Assembly: GCA_026399755.1 (NCBI GenBank)
Contig: JAPLQI010000060.1
Span: 49,348-113,347, forward strand
Source of the DNA: Pseudomonadota bacterium
Lineage (GTDB): Bacteria; Pseudomonadota; Gammaproteobacteria; Burkholderiales; Chitinibacteraceae
Direction: 5' to 3'
DNA length: 64,000 bases
Shown here: positions 9,806-18,246 of the stretch, piece by piece
Numbering within the stretch: position 1 is the stretch's first letter
Layout: each line of letters opens with the position of its first letter
Made by a program: the position numbers and the translations under genes
Notes under the pieces: generated by a model
Told to the model about the DNA's origin: nothing
Database searches by the model: none
What the model saw: only the letters and a program-made list of their open reading frames with translations

Positions 9806-12079
9806 ATGAAAATCCAAAATACAGCGATGCTGTTGGCGCTTGCCGCTGCGTTTAGTGCCCCTGCCTTCGCAAGCAAAACAACGAGTAAAACAGCCAGTGA
9901 GGTAGCTGCAAAAAAGCCTACTGAAACGACTTTGCCCGCAGTCAGCGTATTTGGCGAAAAAATAGGCAGCGCCAATGTAGGGCGCTCTTATTTGGATCAT
10001 GAAGATATTGAACGTCAGCAAGCTAGTAATGTGGCGGCTTTGCTCGATACCCTGCCGGGGGTAGATTTAAGCGGCACATCGCGTCCTAGCGGGCAAACTT
10101 TAAATATCTGGGGCTTTAATAAAGTTCAAGATGTAAAAGTGATTGTGGATGGAGCGCCTAAGGGCTTTGAAAAATACCGCCAGGGTTCGATTTTTATCGA
10201 ACCAGAGCTAGTGAAACAAATTGAAGTGAATAAAGGCCCGCACACTTCTCTTTATGGCAATGGTGGCTTTGGTGGTGTGATTACGATTGAGACTAAAGAC
10301 GCTAAAGACCTTTTACAGGGCGATGCTAATCTAGGCGCTTTGCTCAAGTATTCGCATCAAACAAATAATCATGAGCATGACACCACGGCGGCTGTGTATG
10401 GCCGCACTGAAGATGGCCGTTTTGATGCGTTGGTGTATTTTACTCAGCGCGAATCTGATGATTTGCGTAAACCCAATGGCGACCCTTTCCGCTTTTCTGC
10501 TATTGACGCGCCTTCCAGTCTCGCAAAACTTAATATCCGCCTGACTGAAGATCAGTTACTTACGCTATCGATCATGCAAGGCCGAAGCAGCGCTTGGGCC
10601 CCTTTTGCGGCACTGGGCGAAGACGCTCCAGCGCCCACCGATGCAGAAATTAAAAAATTTGGTTTGGATGAAGCATGGAAGCGCAAGGTGCTGTACCGGG
10701 ATCAGGAAGACACCACTTACTCAGCAAAATGGCGCTTTAGCCCGAGTGATAATCCGCTGATCAATGTATTGGCGAGCTATGGCTACTCTAAAACTAATCA
10801 GCACGATCAACGCTCCGCTACGGCCTCTGTCGGCTCTTTCCTTGGCTCCTTAGGCAATGAAAGCTGGGCGACTTACACCGATAAGCTGGCTGATTTACGC
10901 AATGAAAGCTTGTTTACGAGTGGCCCCTTTGCCCATGTGCTGAGCGTTGGCACGCAGTGGCACGATAATCAGCGCGATACCTTAATGTATTACCCAAGCA
11001 GCACGGCGATAAAAGACCCAAGTTATAACTACGGCTATTTCCAGCCTTACTATATGCCTGCTGGTCAGCAAAGAGGCCTAGGCATTCATGTGCAAGATGC
11101 GGTGAGCTATGGAGATGTGACGCTGACAGCGGCATTGCGCTACGACCATATCACCGCAGAAGGTGTGCCGAACCGGGCGCGCCGTTATAACAGCCCGCTG
11201 CCTGCGGCAGGTCATGATTATAGCGAAGCTCGATTTGAAGGCTTTTCACCTCGATTGGGCCTGTTTTGGAAAGCCACTAACCATGCCTCTTTCTTTGCAG
11301 ATATCAGCCAGACTTGGCGCGCACCGACGATTGATGAGTTGTATTCCACCGAGTATTACGTTTCGTCATCAGTGGGGTCAGCTACACCAGGCACTAGCCG
11401 TGGCCTCGATGTCGAGCGTATTACTGCTGCGCGCGTGGGCGCAATGTGGAACCAGCAAGGTTTGCTAACCGAAAATGACGATGCACAGCTGCGCTTTACC
11501 CTGTACCAGAACCGAGTCTCAGACAATATCGGCCCACGCCTTGGTGTTTTGGTGCCAGGCTACACGTCTGCGGGGCGAGATAAATTACCGCCAGCGCTGT
11601 CTAATTACCGCAATTTGAGTGGCTATAAAACCGAAGGGATGGAGATCGAAACCTTCTATAACACGCGTTATTTCTTTGCTAATGCGTCCGTATCGATGCA
11701 ATACGGCAGAAGAAACGGCAGCCAGCGTGATCCTTGGGGCAACGATGAGCCGGTATCGAGCGTGGCACCCGATAAGCTGATGCTGGGAATGGGGATTAAA
11801 TTACCAGAGCAGGGGGTTACCGCAGGTTGGCAGGGCAAATTTGTGGGTGAACAAGACAAAGTCTTGCCGCTTGGCAATGTTTATCGCTTATCACCATCCA
11901 AAGGCTATGGCCTGCATACCTTATTTGCTAGCTGGAAAGGCAAGGGCGACATGCTAAGCGGCCTAGAGGCAAGGCTGACGATTGATAATATATTTAATCG
12001 CGATTACCAACCCTACCTGAGTGAAGGCGTGACTGGAGTGGGGCGTAATTACAAGCTGAGTATTTCTAAATCATTCTAA
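9806..12079 (+). CDS. TonB-dependent outer-membrane receptor (heme/hemoglobin type)
   Basis: An outer-membrane, energy-coupled importer of 757 residues. It has a signal peptide at 1-22 (ending AFA), a TonB-box-like TTLPAVSVFGE near residue 45, and a plug domain with DTLPGVDLSG, KVIVDGAPKGFEKYRQG and NKGPHTSLYGNGGFGGVI. The 22-strand barrel ends in a terminal phenylalanine (SISKSF). TWRAPTIDELY matches the FRAP box of heme and hemoglobin receptors, but the usual NPNL box is not clear, so the exact ligand is uncertain. The ATG at 9806 gives a clean signal peptide. An in-frame ATG at 9779 directly abuts the leader hairpin and is also possible. A Fur box upstream supports iron control. No heme-transport partner genes are adjacent. 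Confidence 0.88.
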   Translation: MKIQNTAMLLALAAAFSAPAFASKTTSKTASEVAAKKPTETTLPAVSVFGEKIGSANVGRSYLDHEDIERQQASNVAALLDTLPGVDLSGTSRPSGQTLNIWGFNKVQDVKVIVDGAPKGFEKYRQGSIFIEPELVKQIEVNKGPHTSLYGNGGFGGVITIETKDAKDLLQGDANLGALLKYSHQTNNHEHDTTAAVYGRTEDGRFDALVYFTQRESDDLRKPNGDPFRFSAIDAPSSLAKLNIRLTEDQLLTLSIMQGRSSAWAPFAALGEDAPAPTDAEIKKFGLDEAWKRKVLYRDQEDTTYSAKWRFSPSDNPLINVLASYGYSKTNQHDQRSATASVGSFLGSLGNESWATYTDKLADLRNESLFTSGPFAHVLSVGTQWHDNQRDTLMYYPSSTAIKDPSYNYGYFQPYYMPAGQQRGLGIHVQDAVSYGDVTLTAALRYDHITAEGVPNRARRYNSPLPAAGHDYSEARFEGFSPRLGLFWKATNHASFFADISQTWRAPTIDELYSTEYYVSSSVGSATPGTSRGLDVERITAARVGAMWNQQGLLTENDDAQLRFTLYQNRVSDNIGPRLGVLVPGYTSAGRDKLPPALSNYRNLSGYKTEGMEIETFYNTRYFFANASVSMQYGRRNGSQRDPWGNDEPVSSVAPDKLMLGMGIKLPEQGVTAGWQGKFVGEQDKVLPLGNVYRLSPSKGYGLHTLFASWKGKGDMLSGLEARLTIDNIFNRDYQPYLSEGVTGVGRNYKLSISKSF

Positions 12080-12102
12080 AACGGATGAGTTAATTTGATT
12101 TG

Positions 12103-12128
12103 GGCGAGCCGACGTGCTCGCCTTTTTT
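12103..12128 (+). terminator. Intrinsic terminator after the TonB receptor
   Basis: GGCGAGC pairs perfectly with GCTCGCC across a six-base loop and is followed by six T. Confidence 0.92.
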
Positions 12129-12222
12129 ACTATGGGCGTGCCCTATGCGCTTTAAAGTGGATTTTGCTAGGGTATTGGGCAGTCTGGGCTAAAATAGCTT
12201 ATCTGAAGCTTTATATTTCCAT

Positions 12223-13566
12223 ATGAAAAACACTAATTTACTGGCACGAAGCTTAGCTGCGGTATGGCACCCTTGTACGCAAATGAAGCGGCATGAAAGT
12301 TTTCCTCTGATCCCTATTGCCCGAGCGCAAGGCGCGTGGCTATACGATGTGGATGGCAAACGTTATCTGGATGCGGTTTCTAGCTGGTGGGTTAATTTAT
12401 TTGGCCATGGCGAGCCCAGAATTAAAGCGGCAATTAGCCAGCAAATGGATAGCTTAGAGCATGTGATGCTGGCTGGGTTTACCCATCAGCCCGTGGTGGA
12501 GTTATCCGAGCGCCTTGCAACGCTAAGCGGCTTGGGCCACGCCTTTTATGGCTCGGATGGCGCATCTGCTATTGAAGTGGCGCTTAAAATGTCGGTGCAT
12601 TACTGGCGCAATCTGGGCCAGCCGCAAAAAAATCGCTTTATCTACTTAGAAAATAGCTATCACGGCGAAACGGCAGGGGCATTATCGGTGACCGATGTGC
12701 CGATTTTTCGTGCGGCTTATGCGCCCTTAGTCAGGGACAATTTCTGCGTGATGAACCCCGATGCACGCCAAGCTGAGGCCGGTGAAACGGCTGCCGATGT
12801 GGCGGAGCGCGCCATTCAAGCTTTGGCGGCTACGCTGGCCGAGCATCATCAAAATATCGCCGCTCTGATTATCGAGCCCTTGGTACAAGGTGCGGCAGGC
12901 ATGGCGATGTACGACATTGGCTATCTACAAAAAGCCCGGGCTTTATGCGATCGCTATCAAATTCATTTGATTTGTGACGAAATTGCCGTGGGTTTTGGCC
13001 GTACAGGGTCTATGTTTGCTTATGAGCAGGCAAAGATAAAACCTGACTTTTTATGTCTTTCTAAAGGAATTACCGGTGGCTTCTTGCCGCTGGCCGTGGT
13101 GCTGAGTCGTGATGAAATCTATGCAGCTTTTTATCACGACGATATCAATCGGGCCTTTTTGCATTCGCATTCTTATACAGGTAATCCATTGGCGTGTGCG
13201 GCGGCTTTAGCTGTGTTGGATATTTTTGCAGATGACGATGTTATCGCCAAAAATATTGAGAAAGCTCAGCGATGGGATGTGGTATTTGCTGCGCTAGCTA
13301 TGCATCCTAAGATCAAAAATTATCGGCGCACGGGGATGATCTGGGCCTTTGATGTGATCGATGCAGCGCCCGGATTTGCACAACGCTTTTTTGCAGCGGC
13401 TTTAGAGCAGGAACTGTTGCTCAGGCCCATTGGCAATACTGTTTATTTTATGCCGCCCTATTGCTTGACGGATGAAGAGGCAGTGCATCTATTAGCAGGC
13501 ACAATGGCTGCGCTCGATGCGGTGGAAACGCTTAGTTCGGAGTTTATTGATGTCGCTGTCGCTTAA
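12223..13566 (+). CDS. bioA: Adenosylmethionine-8-amino-7-oxononanoate aminotransferase BioA
   Basis: BioA converts 7-keto-8-aminopelargonate to 7,8-diaminopelargonate using S-adenosylmethionine as amino donor, the antepenultimate step of biotin synthesis. It is a class III PLP aminotransferase with VWHPCTQM at residues 14-21 and SSWWVNLFGH at 53-62. D252 is in the CDEIAVGFGRTG motif and the PLP lysine is K281 (LSKGITGG). Length is 447. No other biotin gene is adjacent, and no BirA operator could be recognised upstream. The last 17 bases overlap the start of the next gene. The ATG lacks an obvious ribosome site but gives the family N-terminus. Confidence 0.93.
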   Translation: MKNTNLLARSLAAVWHPCTQMKRHESFPLIPIARAQGAWLYDVDGKRYLDAVSSWWVNLFGHGEPRIKAAISQQMDSLEHVMLAGFTHQPVVELSERLATLSGLGHAFYGSDGASAIEVALKMSVHYWRNLGQPQKNRFIYLENSYHGETAGALSVTDVPIFRAAYAPLVRDNFCVMNPDARQAEAGETAADVAERAIQALAATLAEHHQNIAALIIEPLVQGAAGMAMYDIGYLQKARALCDRYQIHLICDEIAVGFGRTGSMFAYEQAKIKPDFLCLSKGITGGFLPLAVVLSRDEIYAAFYHDDINRAFLHSHSYTGNPLACAAALAVLDIFADDDVIAKNIEKAQRWDVVFAALAMHPKIKNYRRTGMIWAFDVIDAAPGFAQRFFAAALEQELLLRPIGNTVYFMPPYCLTDEEAVHLLAGTMAALDAVETLSSEFIDVAVA

Positions 13567-15103
13567 ATTACCGGTTTATGAGCCTAATTTGGCATCTAGT
13601 GTCGAAATCAATCCCAAGCGTTTAAATGCATGGCTGATTGCTTTGCCTATGGCGAATCCTTTGGTGGCTGGGCGGCAAATGTGCGATGCCTTGGCGGCAT
13701 GCAATCGCGTCAAAATAAGTGCGGATGATCGCATTAAGCTATTGGATGAATATGCGGCCACGCTGGAGTCTCTACGGAGTGAGTTAGATATTATTTATCG
13801 AGTGCCGGGACTGCCGCTGAAAGAGCAGGCACACACCGCGGCAACACTGGCTCGAAGGCTGATTTTGGAGCTGGCAGATGGCTATAAAATTGCGCTAATA
13901 GATCGCCTAGACAAGCGCCTTGTGTTTGGTAATGCCAAGATTGTGCCTGTGTTAATTCAGAAAATATTGGCTCAGTATTATTCCTTGTCTCAGCTTTGCT
14001 ATCGCGTGTATTCGCCAATGCCTGAGGGTGTTTGGCTGGAAGCGCATAAATTATTTCGTTATGCGGTTGAGGCTCAGCTGATTGATCAAACTTCGGCAGA
14101 GAAAAATGTGCCAAGTGTGGCTCGCACCTATAAATATATCTTGCTCTTAGCTCTTGCTGAGCCACAGCGCTTTGCTGGTATTGAATTAGATAAAGTAGTA
14201 GAAATTGTTGAAAATTATGCGGGTTACGCCCATTTTCAGCCCGTCTCTCAATTAGGGAGTTCAGCAGGCTTTTTCTTAGTGAGCTTGGATGAAGATAAGC
14301 CGCCTCAGTATGTTGGGGCTAGGAGTATGGAAGGGTATTTAGGCAGCGGGGTGCTGTTTGATACTTCAGAATTAATTCGACATCTACGCAAGTCTTTGAC
14401 GGATCTCGAAGCAAAATCGCTGTTGGCACATGATCGTATAAAATTACTGATGTGGATTGAAATCTTACGTCGTGTATCGCGGCAATGGGCTATTGCCCCT
14501 AAACGTACTTTTCAAAGAATTCCCTCAGAAACACCTGTTGAGATGTGCTTGGGCTTAAGAGCGGCCGTCTTATGTGTGAATGAAGGGCAAACTTTATTGC
14601 AGCCCGAAAATTTACTCGACGATGATATCTTGCAGGCCCCTTCCGAAGAGCTGCCTATCACGCATTGGAAAGTGGTTAATGAAAGCCCTGGTGGCTATGC
14701 CGTAGCAGCTGAGCATATGTTGGCAGAGCGGGTACGTGCGGGTGAAATTGTGGCTTTGCGTGCTCAAGGACATGAAAACTGGATGGTAGCCTCGGTGCGT
14801 TGGCTGCAGCAAATGGATAAGCAGCGCTTAGAAATTGGCCTGCAAATTATTACTGTGCGTGCTTCTGCCGTGATGTTTCGCCCGACCATAGGCCAGAAAA
14901 ACGCAGAATACCAACCCGCTTTGCTGCTGCCTGAAATCCCAGCACTCAAGCAAGCCCCTATGCTGGCAACACCCAAAGGCTGTTATATGAATTTACGTGA
15001 GTTATCTGTGCTCACGGCGGATGGAGAGATCTTGATTAGAGCTACCAGGCTAGTTGAGCAGCAAATGGGCTATGATTTATTTGAATATCAGTTAGGGAAT
15101 TAG
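13550..15103 (+). CDS. Uncharacterised protein with possible C-terminal PilZ-like domain
   Basis: A 517-residue soluble protein with no signal peptide or membrane segment. I cannot name it with confidence. The first ~330 residues look all-helical. The C-terminal ~140 residues (THWKVVNESPGGYAV..GEIVALR..WMVASVRWLQ..RLEIGLQIIT) have the strand pattern of PilZ-like domains in betaproteobacterial proteins, but the RxxxR and D/NxSxxG c-di-GMP motifs are only partly visible (NESPGG). The ATG at 13550 has GGAG 8-11 bases upstream and overlaps bioA by 17 bases, so it is probably translationally coupled. A longer frame from 13517 would run further into bioA. A role in c-di-GMP response is speculative. 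Confidence 0.8.
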   Translation: MSLSLKLPVYEPNLASSVEINPKRLNAWLIALPMANPLVAGRQMCDALAACNRVKISADDRIKLLDEYAATLESLRSELDIIYRVPGLPLKEQAHTAATLARRLILELADGYKIALIDRLDKRLVFGNAKIVPVLIQKILAQYYSLSQLCYRVYSPMPEGVWLEAHKLFRYAVEAQLIDQTSAEKNVPSVARTYKYILLLALAEPQRFAGIELDKVVEIVENYAGYAHFQPVSQLGSSAGFFLVSLDEDKPPQYVGARSMEGYLGSGVLFDTSELIRHLRKSLTDLEAKSLLAHDRIKLLMWIEILRRVSRQWAIAPKRTFQRIPSETPVEMCLGLRAAVLCVNEGQTLLQPENLLDDDILQAPSEELPITHWKVVNESPGGYAVAAEHMLAERVRAGEIVALRAQGHENWMVASVRWLQQMDKQRLEIGLQIITVRASAVMFRPTIGQKNAEYQPALLLPEIPALKQAPMLATPKGCYMNLRELSVLTADGEILIRATRLVEQQMGYDLFEYQLGN

Positions 15104-15177
15104 GGGGGGCAGCGGCTTGGATGCTCGCGTAAAACAGAAGGCCATCCCTCTTTCTGAGCCCTATGCGTATTACTAAA

Positions 15178-15240
15178 GCCAATGGCATGCATTGCATCTT
15201 TTGTAGGGCGCCTGAAGCCCGCCCCACGATGATTCGATGT
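15178..15240. repeat. Degenerate family B repeat, copy 2
   Basis: AATGGCATGCATTGCATCTTTTGTAGGGCG, then a decayed CCTGAAGCCCGCCCCACGATGATTC. The same flank occurs before the B copy at 35821. The rest of this 330-base gap (15104-15435) shows no gene and must hold the hemA promoter. Confidence 0.7.
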
Positions 15241-15435
15241 TTATAAATGCGTGGCCAATTTATGATAAATGCCTCATTTGGTGCATAGAATTCCTTCCCC
15301 CTATGAACCCTAATACCTCTTTATATCTTGATTTGAGTCAGCCATGCCTAATGGTATTCATTACTACGCTGTGAGTTGCTTACCGTTTCAGGGTAAAATG
15401 GGCGGTTTTCTTCCGCCTGCCCTCGATGAATCCCT

Positions 15436-16683
15436 ATGAATCTGCTTGTCCTCGGCGTTAATTACCACACTGCACCTGTCGCAGTCAGGGAGAGGCTCGC
15501 GTTTACTCCAGCGGAAGTGCCGACGGCCTTAGCCATGCTGAGCGCCGAGTTGGGCGTGTCAGAAGCGGCCATCGTATCAACCTGTAATCGCACCGAACTC
15601 TACTGTAATGCACGCGAACCCCAGCAAGTTTTGGCTTGGCTGGCGGCGGATCGTGGGCATATCGTTCGTGATATTGAGCCACACCTCTATTTGCTTAATG
15701 GTGGGGCCGCGGCCTCGCATGCGTTTAGAGTGGCCAGTGGTTTAGATTCAATGGTCTTAGGCGAAACACAGATTTTAGGTCAGCTAAAAGACGCTGAGCG
15801 CTTTGCCAGAGACGCGGGCACGATGGGAGTGCTGCTTAATGGCGTATTTCAGCGCGCTTTTTCGGTGGCCAAAGAAGTTAGAACCCAAACGCGGATTGGC
15901 GCTGCATCGGTATCGATGGCGGCAGCATCGGTAAGGCTAGCCGAGCGATTATTCCCCTCGGTCGCATCCTGTAAGGTGCTCTTTATTGGCGCAGGAGAAA
16001 TGATCGATCTCTGCGCCACGCACTTTCACGCCCGCGGCCCCAAGCAGATTACAGTGGCTAATCGCACCATAGAGCGTGGAGAAATTCTAGCAAAGAAATT
16101 TGGTGGCGAAGCGATTTTGCTCTCTGATTTACCATCCAGATTGGCCGAGTTTGATATTGTGGTCACATCAACCGCCGCGCCGCTGCCTATTGTGGGCAAG
16201 GGCATGGTTGAGCGGGCACTGAAAGAGCGCAAGCATAGACCGATGTTTATGGTGGATTTAGCCGTGCCGCGTGATATCGAAGGCGAGGTGGGTGATTTAT
16301 CCGATGTCTATCTCTATACCTTGGATGACTTGGCCGAAGTGGTGCGTCAGGGGCAAGAATCCCGAGCGGGCGAAGTCGAATCGGCCGAGGTGATTATCGC
16401 TTCACGAGTGGATGATTTTCATCGCTGGGTATCTAGCCGCGCGCTGGTCCCCACGATTAGAGATTTAAAAGATTATGCCGACCGAATCGCTCGGCATGAG
16501 CTGGAAAAAGCGCAAAAGAAACTGGCTGCTGGTGAAAACGCAGAAGCCGTGCTCGCAGAGTTATCACGCCAAATGGCCAATAAATTTATGCACGCCCCAC
16601 TCGCCGCCTTAAATAATGTCTTGCCAGAAGAGCAAGAAAACACCCTCGCCACCGTGCGCCGCCTCTACCGCCTGCACGAGTAG
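15436..16683 (+). CDS. hemA: Glutamyl-tRNA reductase HemA
   Basis: This is the first committed enzyme of the C5 route to heme. It reduces glutamyl-tRNA(Glu) to glutamate-1-semialdehyde with NADPH. The N-terminal catalytic domain shows GVNYHTAPVAVRERLAF at 7-23 and the nucleophile C50 in STCNRTELYC. The signature SGLDSMVLGETQILGQLK follows, then a Rossmann NADPH domain (VLFIGAGEMIDL) and the helical dimerisation domain. Length is 415, typical. It is followed by prfA as in many proteobacteria, but a family A repeat separates them. hemF lies 5 kb downstream. Confidence 0.97.
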   Translation: MNLLVLGVNYHTAPVAVRERLAFTPAEVPTALAMLSAELGVSEAAIVSTCNRTELYCNAREPQQVLAWLAADRGHIVRDIEPHLYLLNGGAAASHAFRVASGLDSMVLGETQILGQLKDAERFARDAGTMGVLLNGVFQRAFSVAKEVRTQTRIGAASVSMAAASVRLAERLFPSVASCKVLFIGAGEMIDLCATHFHARGPKQITVANRTIERGEILAKKFGGEAILLSDLPSRLAEFDIVVTSTAAPLPIVGKGMVERALKERKHRPMFMVDLAVPRDIEGEVGDLSDVYLYTLDDLAEVVRQGQESRAGEVESAEVIIASRVDDFHRWVSSRALVPTIRDLKDYADRIARHELEKAQKKLAAGENAEAVLAELSRQMANKFMHAPLAALNNVLPEEQENTLATVRRLYRLHE

Positions 16684-16712
16684 CTGCGCTGCCAGCTAGC
16701 CATAATTAATAT

Positions 16713-16896
16713 AAAACCACGTCTTAAAACCCAAATCTTGAAACACGGAGCAAAAGGAGGACACGGAGTCTCACGGAGAAAAACAAAACCGAGAAGGATT
16801 AAGCTGCGGTAAAAAAGTGCTTAATTTACTCAAAGGTTTTCTCCGTGTAACTCTGTGTTCTCTGTGTCCTCCGTGGTTCAAGATTTGGGTTTAAAA
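16713..16896. repeat. Family A palindromic repeat, copy 2 (long form)
   Basis: The left arm AAACCCAAATCTTGAA followed by CACGGAG units is mirrored by right-arm CTCCGTG units and TTCAAGATTTGGGTTT. The centre is unrelated sequence. It fills the hemA-prfA gap almost completely. Confidence 0.88.
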
Positions 16897-16924
16897 GGCC
16901 AAATACATACACTCTGGAATTGAA

Positions 16925-18007
16925 ATGAAACCTTCTATTGCTGCCAAATTGGCGCAACTTGCTGATCGTCTTGAAGAAGTCGACGCTTTACTGGCGACTG
17001 AAGAAGCCACTCGCGATATGAATAGCTATCGCAAGCTCACCAAAGAGCGTGCCGAATTAGAGCCTGTGGTGGCGCTTTATCACCGTTTTACCCAGATTGA
17101 AGCCGATATGGCCGACGCAGCAGAAATGCTCAGCGATCCTGATATGAAGGATATGGCCGAAGAAGAAATCAAAGAAGGCAAAGTGCGCATCGAAGCTTTG
17201 GAAGTCGAGCTACAAAAAGCGTTACTGCCTAAAGATCCTAATGACGAGCGCAATATCTTTTTGGAAATCCGCGCGGGTACGGGCGGGGATGAAGCGGCGC
17301 TGTTTGCAGGGGACTTATTCCGCATGTATAGCCGCTTTGCCGAGCGTAATCGCTGGCAGGTAGAAGTGGTGTCCGCCAGTGAATCTGATCTGGGTGGTTA
17401 CCGCGAAATTATCGCCCGCATCGTGGGCTTTGGTGCTTATTCGTGGCTGAAATTTGAATCTGGTGCGCACCGTGTGCAGCGTGTACCGGCCACCGAGACA
17501 CAGGGCCGGATTCATACCTCGGCGTGTACGGTTGCCGTGATGGCCGAAGCCGATGAAGCCGAAGAAATCCACATCAACCCTGCCGATTTACGTATCGACA
17601 CCTTCCGCGCCAGCGGTGCCGGTGGTCAGCACATTAACAAAACCGACTCGGCGGTGCGGGTGACGCATATTCCAAGCGGCATTGTGGTGGAATGCCAGGA
17701 TGATCGCAGCCAGCACAAAAACAAAGCCCGCGCCTTATCAGTGCTGGCCGCCCGAATTAAAGACGTACAAGATCGCGAACGCCACGCGGTAGAAGCCGCA
17801 CAGCGTAAATCGCTGGTGGGCTCGGGGGATCGATCTGAGCGCATCCGCACCTACAACTTCCCGCAGGGCCGCATGACCGATCACCGGATTAATCTCACGC
17901 TGTACAAGCTGGATTACATCATGGACGGCGACATGAACGACCTGACGCAAGCCTTGGTCAACGAGCACCAAACCGAGCTGCTGGCGCAATTGGGCGGGGC
18001 GGAGTAA
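16925..18007 (+). CDS. prfA: Peptide chain release factor 1
   Basis: RF1 reads UAA and UAG stop codons on the ribosome and triggers peptide release. The codon-recognition PAT tripeptide is at 188-190 ([12 protein letters not shown]). The catalytic GGQ at 233-235 (SGAGGQHIN) carries the glutamine that is normally methylated by PrmC. Length is 360. The PAT motif distinguishes it from RF2, which has SPF. prmC, the usual downstream partner, is absent; a family A repeat and an RNase gene follow instead. Confidence 0.98.
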   Translation: MKPSIAAKLAQLADRLEEVDALLATEEATRDMNSYRKLTKERAELEPVVALYHRFTQIEADMADAAEMLSDPDMKDMAEEEIKEGKVRIEALEVELQKALLPKDPNDERNIFLEIRAGTGGDEAALFAGDLFRMYSRFAERNRWQVEVVSASESDLGGYREIIARIVGFGAYSWLKFESGAHRVQRVPATETQGRIHTSACTVAVMAEADEAEEIHINPADLRIDTFRASGAGGQHINKTDSAVRVTHIPSGIVVECQDDRSQHKNKARALSVLAARIKDVQDRERHAVEAAQRKSLVGSGDRSERIRTYNFPQGRMTDHRINLTLYKLDYIMDGDMNDLTQALVNEHQTELLAQLGGAE

Positions 18008-18034
18008 TGAGGTAAGAGCAGGGTGTAGCATAAC

Positions 18035-18166
18035 AAAACCCAAATCTTGAACCACGGAGGCCACAGAGGACACGGAGTTTCACGGAGAAAACCGAGTTGT
18101 TAATTATGTTTTTCTCCGTGGCACTCCGTGTTCCCCTCTTCCTCCGTGGTTTAAGGTTTGGGTTTT
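18035..18166. repeat. Family A palindromic repeat, copy 3
   Basis: AAAACCCAAATCTTGAACC plus CACGGAG units, mirrored by CTCCGTG units and TTTAAGGTTTGGGTTTT. The two arms form one long hairpin in the prfA-RNase gap. Confidence 0.9.
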
Positions 18167-18246
18167 ATGATGGCTTGCAAGCGACGCAGGGCGGACCTTG
18201 TTATAATGCTCGGCTAAATCAATAAATGAATGCTGGCGGCTTGAGA

